Shown here: piece by piece, positions 63,701 to 64,000 of the stretch
How the letters are laid out: each line of letters begins with the position of its first letter
Position numbering within the stretch: the stretch's first letter is position 1
DNA from: an uncultured Eudoraea sp.
Lineage (GTDB): Bacteria > Bacteroidota > Bacteroidia > Flavobacteriales > Flavobacteriaceae
Assembly (NCBI GenBank): GCA_947258555.1
Contig: CAMYJF010000008.1
Coordinates: forward strand, 28,476 to 92,475
Reading direction: 5' to 3'
DNA: 64,000 bases
Notes under the pieces: model-generated
What the model was told of the DNA's origin: nothing
Seen by the model: only the letters and a program-made list of their open reading frames with translations
Database searches by the model: none
Translations under genes and position numbers: made by a program

Positions 63701-64000
63701 CGGGAAGCGGTCCCATGTGCTGGCCAAAAGAATACTGACCCCCATGCGGACCATTGGTAAACATGGGATTATGGAGGGCTACGATGGTAGTTTTCCCGCG
63801 AGCCTTTTTGATCAAACTTTCAAATTCATCAAAAAAGCGGCTCCGGGTACGGAACTCACAATCATCGTTGATCGTTGGGTGTTTATCCCATTTGGTGAGG
63901 TACCATTCTGTATCAACAACGATCAATTCTACATTTTCATTGATCTCTACTTTGCGAATAGGACATCCGTCTTCAGGGAGAAAACTGTTATTCCCCAATA
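60744..64000 (-). CDS. Metallophosphoesterase / kinase-like / outer-membrane barrel fusion, N-terminus outside window
   Basis: At least 1084 residues are visible; the N-terminus lies beyond the edge, and the TTG near 63998 is not a credible start. First comes the end of a calcineurin-like phosphoesterase (LHNPMF near 75-80; VSGHEH at 144-149). Next is a region with protein-kinase-like marks: a Gly-rich RRGGGHQSNSL near 286-296, a beta3-like EYVMRAIRK near 305-313, a catalytic-loop-like GDWDRHFDQW (450-459) and PRDRDQAF (476-483). The last 310 residues are a Bac_surface_Ag/BamA-like barrel (SVGGNDGLRGYRNQRFTGK near 990) ending in FGFGF, an outer-membrane insertion signal. It may act on phosphorylated surface substrates; the kinase reading is inference. 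Confidence 0.78.
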   Translation of the reverse strand, partial: LGNNSFLPEDGCPIRKVEINENVELIVVDTEWYLTKWDKHPTINDDCEFRTRSRFFDEFESLIKKARGKTTIVALHNPMFTNGPHGGQYSFGQHMGPLPVLGTLKNIIRKTGGVSPQDLQNKRYDAFKDRIVTLAQENNKTIFVSGHEHSLQYLVENNIPQIISGAGSKVNPTRNVGAGKFSYGAQGYAKLLIYKNGSSRVQFIGAEEDAIVFQAAVLPADNTEIPTYDAPIPPTYTTSVYTKEETERSGFFKWFWGERYRDVFSKEITVPTVKLDTMFGGLTPIRRGGGHQSNSLRLVNPEGKEYVMRAIRKNAVQYIQSVAFKEQFVREEFTDTDTEDIVMDFFTASHPYAFLAIGELSDAVGIYHTNPELYYVPKQNAIGQYNDEYGDELYMIEERAADGHGDNYSFGYSDKLISTHDMIDMLRKDEDHIVDQKMYVRARLFDMLLGDWDRHFDQWRWATFKEDGKTIYRPVPRDRDQAFALMDDGFATGLATTLVPPIRLINSYEEELKSPKWMNLEPFPLDMAFMTQMDRKTWWDEAQFIQSKITDDVIEKAFSHLPEEVQDQYVLSIKETLKGRRGNLTTIAEEYFHIINKYGVITGTDKDDWFEIERMSKGQTKVSAFRIKGGEKADLLHERTYERSETKEIWLYGLDDKDYFLVKGKGSNLIKLRIIGGLNNDQYDIQNGNKVHVYDFKSKNNTLLTGKGRNHIRDDYDTNNYDYKRPKYNSNVLIPTFGGNPDDGLKFGLANTLTVNGFERNPFTSKHVFAANYFSSTQGFDLGYEGEFANVIGEWNLTLNGKFTSPNFAINFFGFGNSTPNPEADNDELFDLDYNRVKLGTVSGGLGLISRGKVNGEFRIGVDYESIELDETEDRFINIFAASIPQDKRNNFVRAETSYLYEQYDEPAFPTLGMQFLIRAGYVANVDNDNTFTYLVPSLAFNYKLGPSGQLVFATKSKAHINFGEEFEFYQAASVGGNDGLRGYRNQRFTGKTSFYQTSDLRLNFNRYKTSIVPVELGIFAGFDIGRVWVDNDLVLNPGENMDDWNTSVGGGFFVNGADFMTANFGAFDSDDGIRIYFGFGFGF

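Noticed and set aside
1..64000. CRISPR arrays, tRNA/rRNA genes, transposases, phage or conjugation genes
   Set aside because: Looked for in the gaps and frames; no regular direct repeats, cloverleaf sequences or mobile-element protein families were recognised.

Overview
The window looks like a chromosomal segment of a marine Bacteroidota, most likely Flavobacteriaceae. The support is a SusC/SusD pair, many lipoproteins with short Cys lipoboxes, a mevalonate pathway, an arginine operon with the transcarbamylase type typical of this phylum, and several matches to the Bacteroidota promoter core TAnnTTTG. Shine-Dalgarno sequences are weak and several genes appear to start with TTG. No rRNA, tRNA, CRISPR array, transposase, integrase or phage gene was recognised.

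Layout. 1-4383: a truncated tandem DUF1080 lipoprotein, a hairpin-rich gap, a PhoA-type alkaline phosphatase and a GH32 fructan hydrolase. 4429-8863: a tight cluster matching the arsenosugar families: rhodanese lipoprotein, TIGR04282 transferase, purine nucleoside phosphorylase, ArsM arsenite methyltransferase, DUF547 protein and TIGR04283 glycosyltransferase. The radical SAM enzyme ArsS is not in the window. 8857-16656: a GH113-like lipoprotein, an FAD oxidoreductase with a membrane 4Fe-4S protein, and three glycosyltransferases (soluble GT2, BcsA-like GT2, GT-C) that look like a lipid-linked glycan module. 16870-25684: a nine-gene arginine operon (GNAT-argG-argC-proC-argD-argF'-argB-argE-argH). 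25692-30996, minus strand: RluB-like pseudouridine synthase, nitrilase, UbiA prenyltransferase, mevalonate kinase, mevalonate diphosphate decarboxylase and a DUF1697 protein.

31109-35782: glycerol kinase and glycerol facilitator, an unusual HI0933-like flavoprotein, a glycerophosphodiesterase lipoprotein and a small membrane protein. 35842-48864: an alpha-glucan (maltose) locus. The degradative genes (two GH13, GH65 phosphorylase, beta-phosphoglucomutase) and lacI lie on the minus strand, divergent from susC-susD, with a LacI-type palindrome in the shared upstream region. The inner-membrane sugar transporter and SusE/F lipoproteins usual for such loci are not seen. 48963-59351: a DUF1059 protein, then an operon of two giant FG-GAP/ASPIC-UnbV lipoproteins (the first broken by a frameshift), a vanadium-haloperoxidase-like lipoprotein, a GyrI-like protein and a beta-propeller-like lipoprotein, closed by a strong terminator. 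59694-64000, minus strand: a lipoprotein with formylglycine-generating-enzyme catalytic cysteines, and the large C-terminal part of a metallophosphoesterase / kinase-like / outer-membrane beta-barrel fusion that runs off the window.

The points most worth following are the arsenosugar cluster, including a phosphorylase with Asp where Asn normally enforces 6-oxopurine specificity; the phosphatase-kinase-barrel fusion; the FG-GAP/haloperoxidase operon with its small deletion; and the non-canonical residue 90 of ArgF'.
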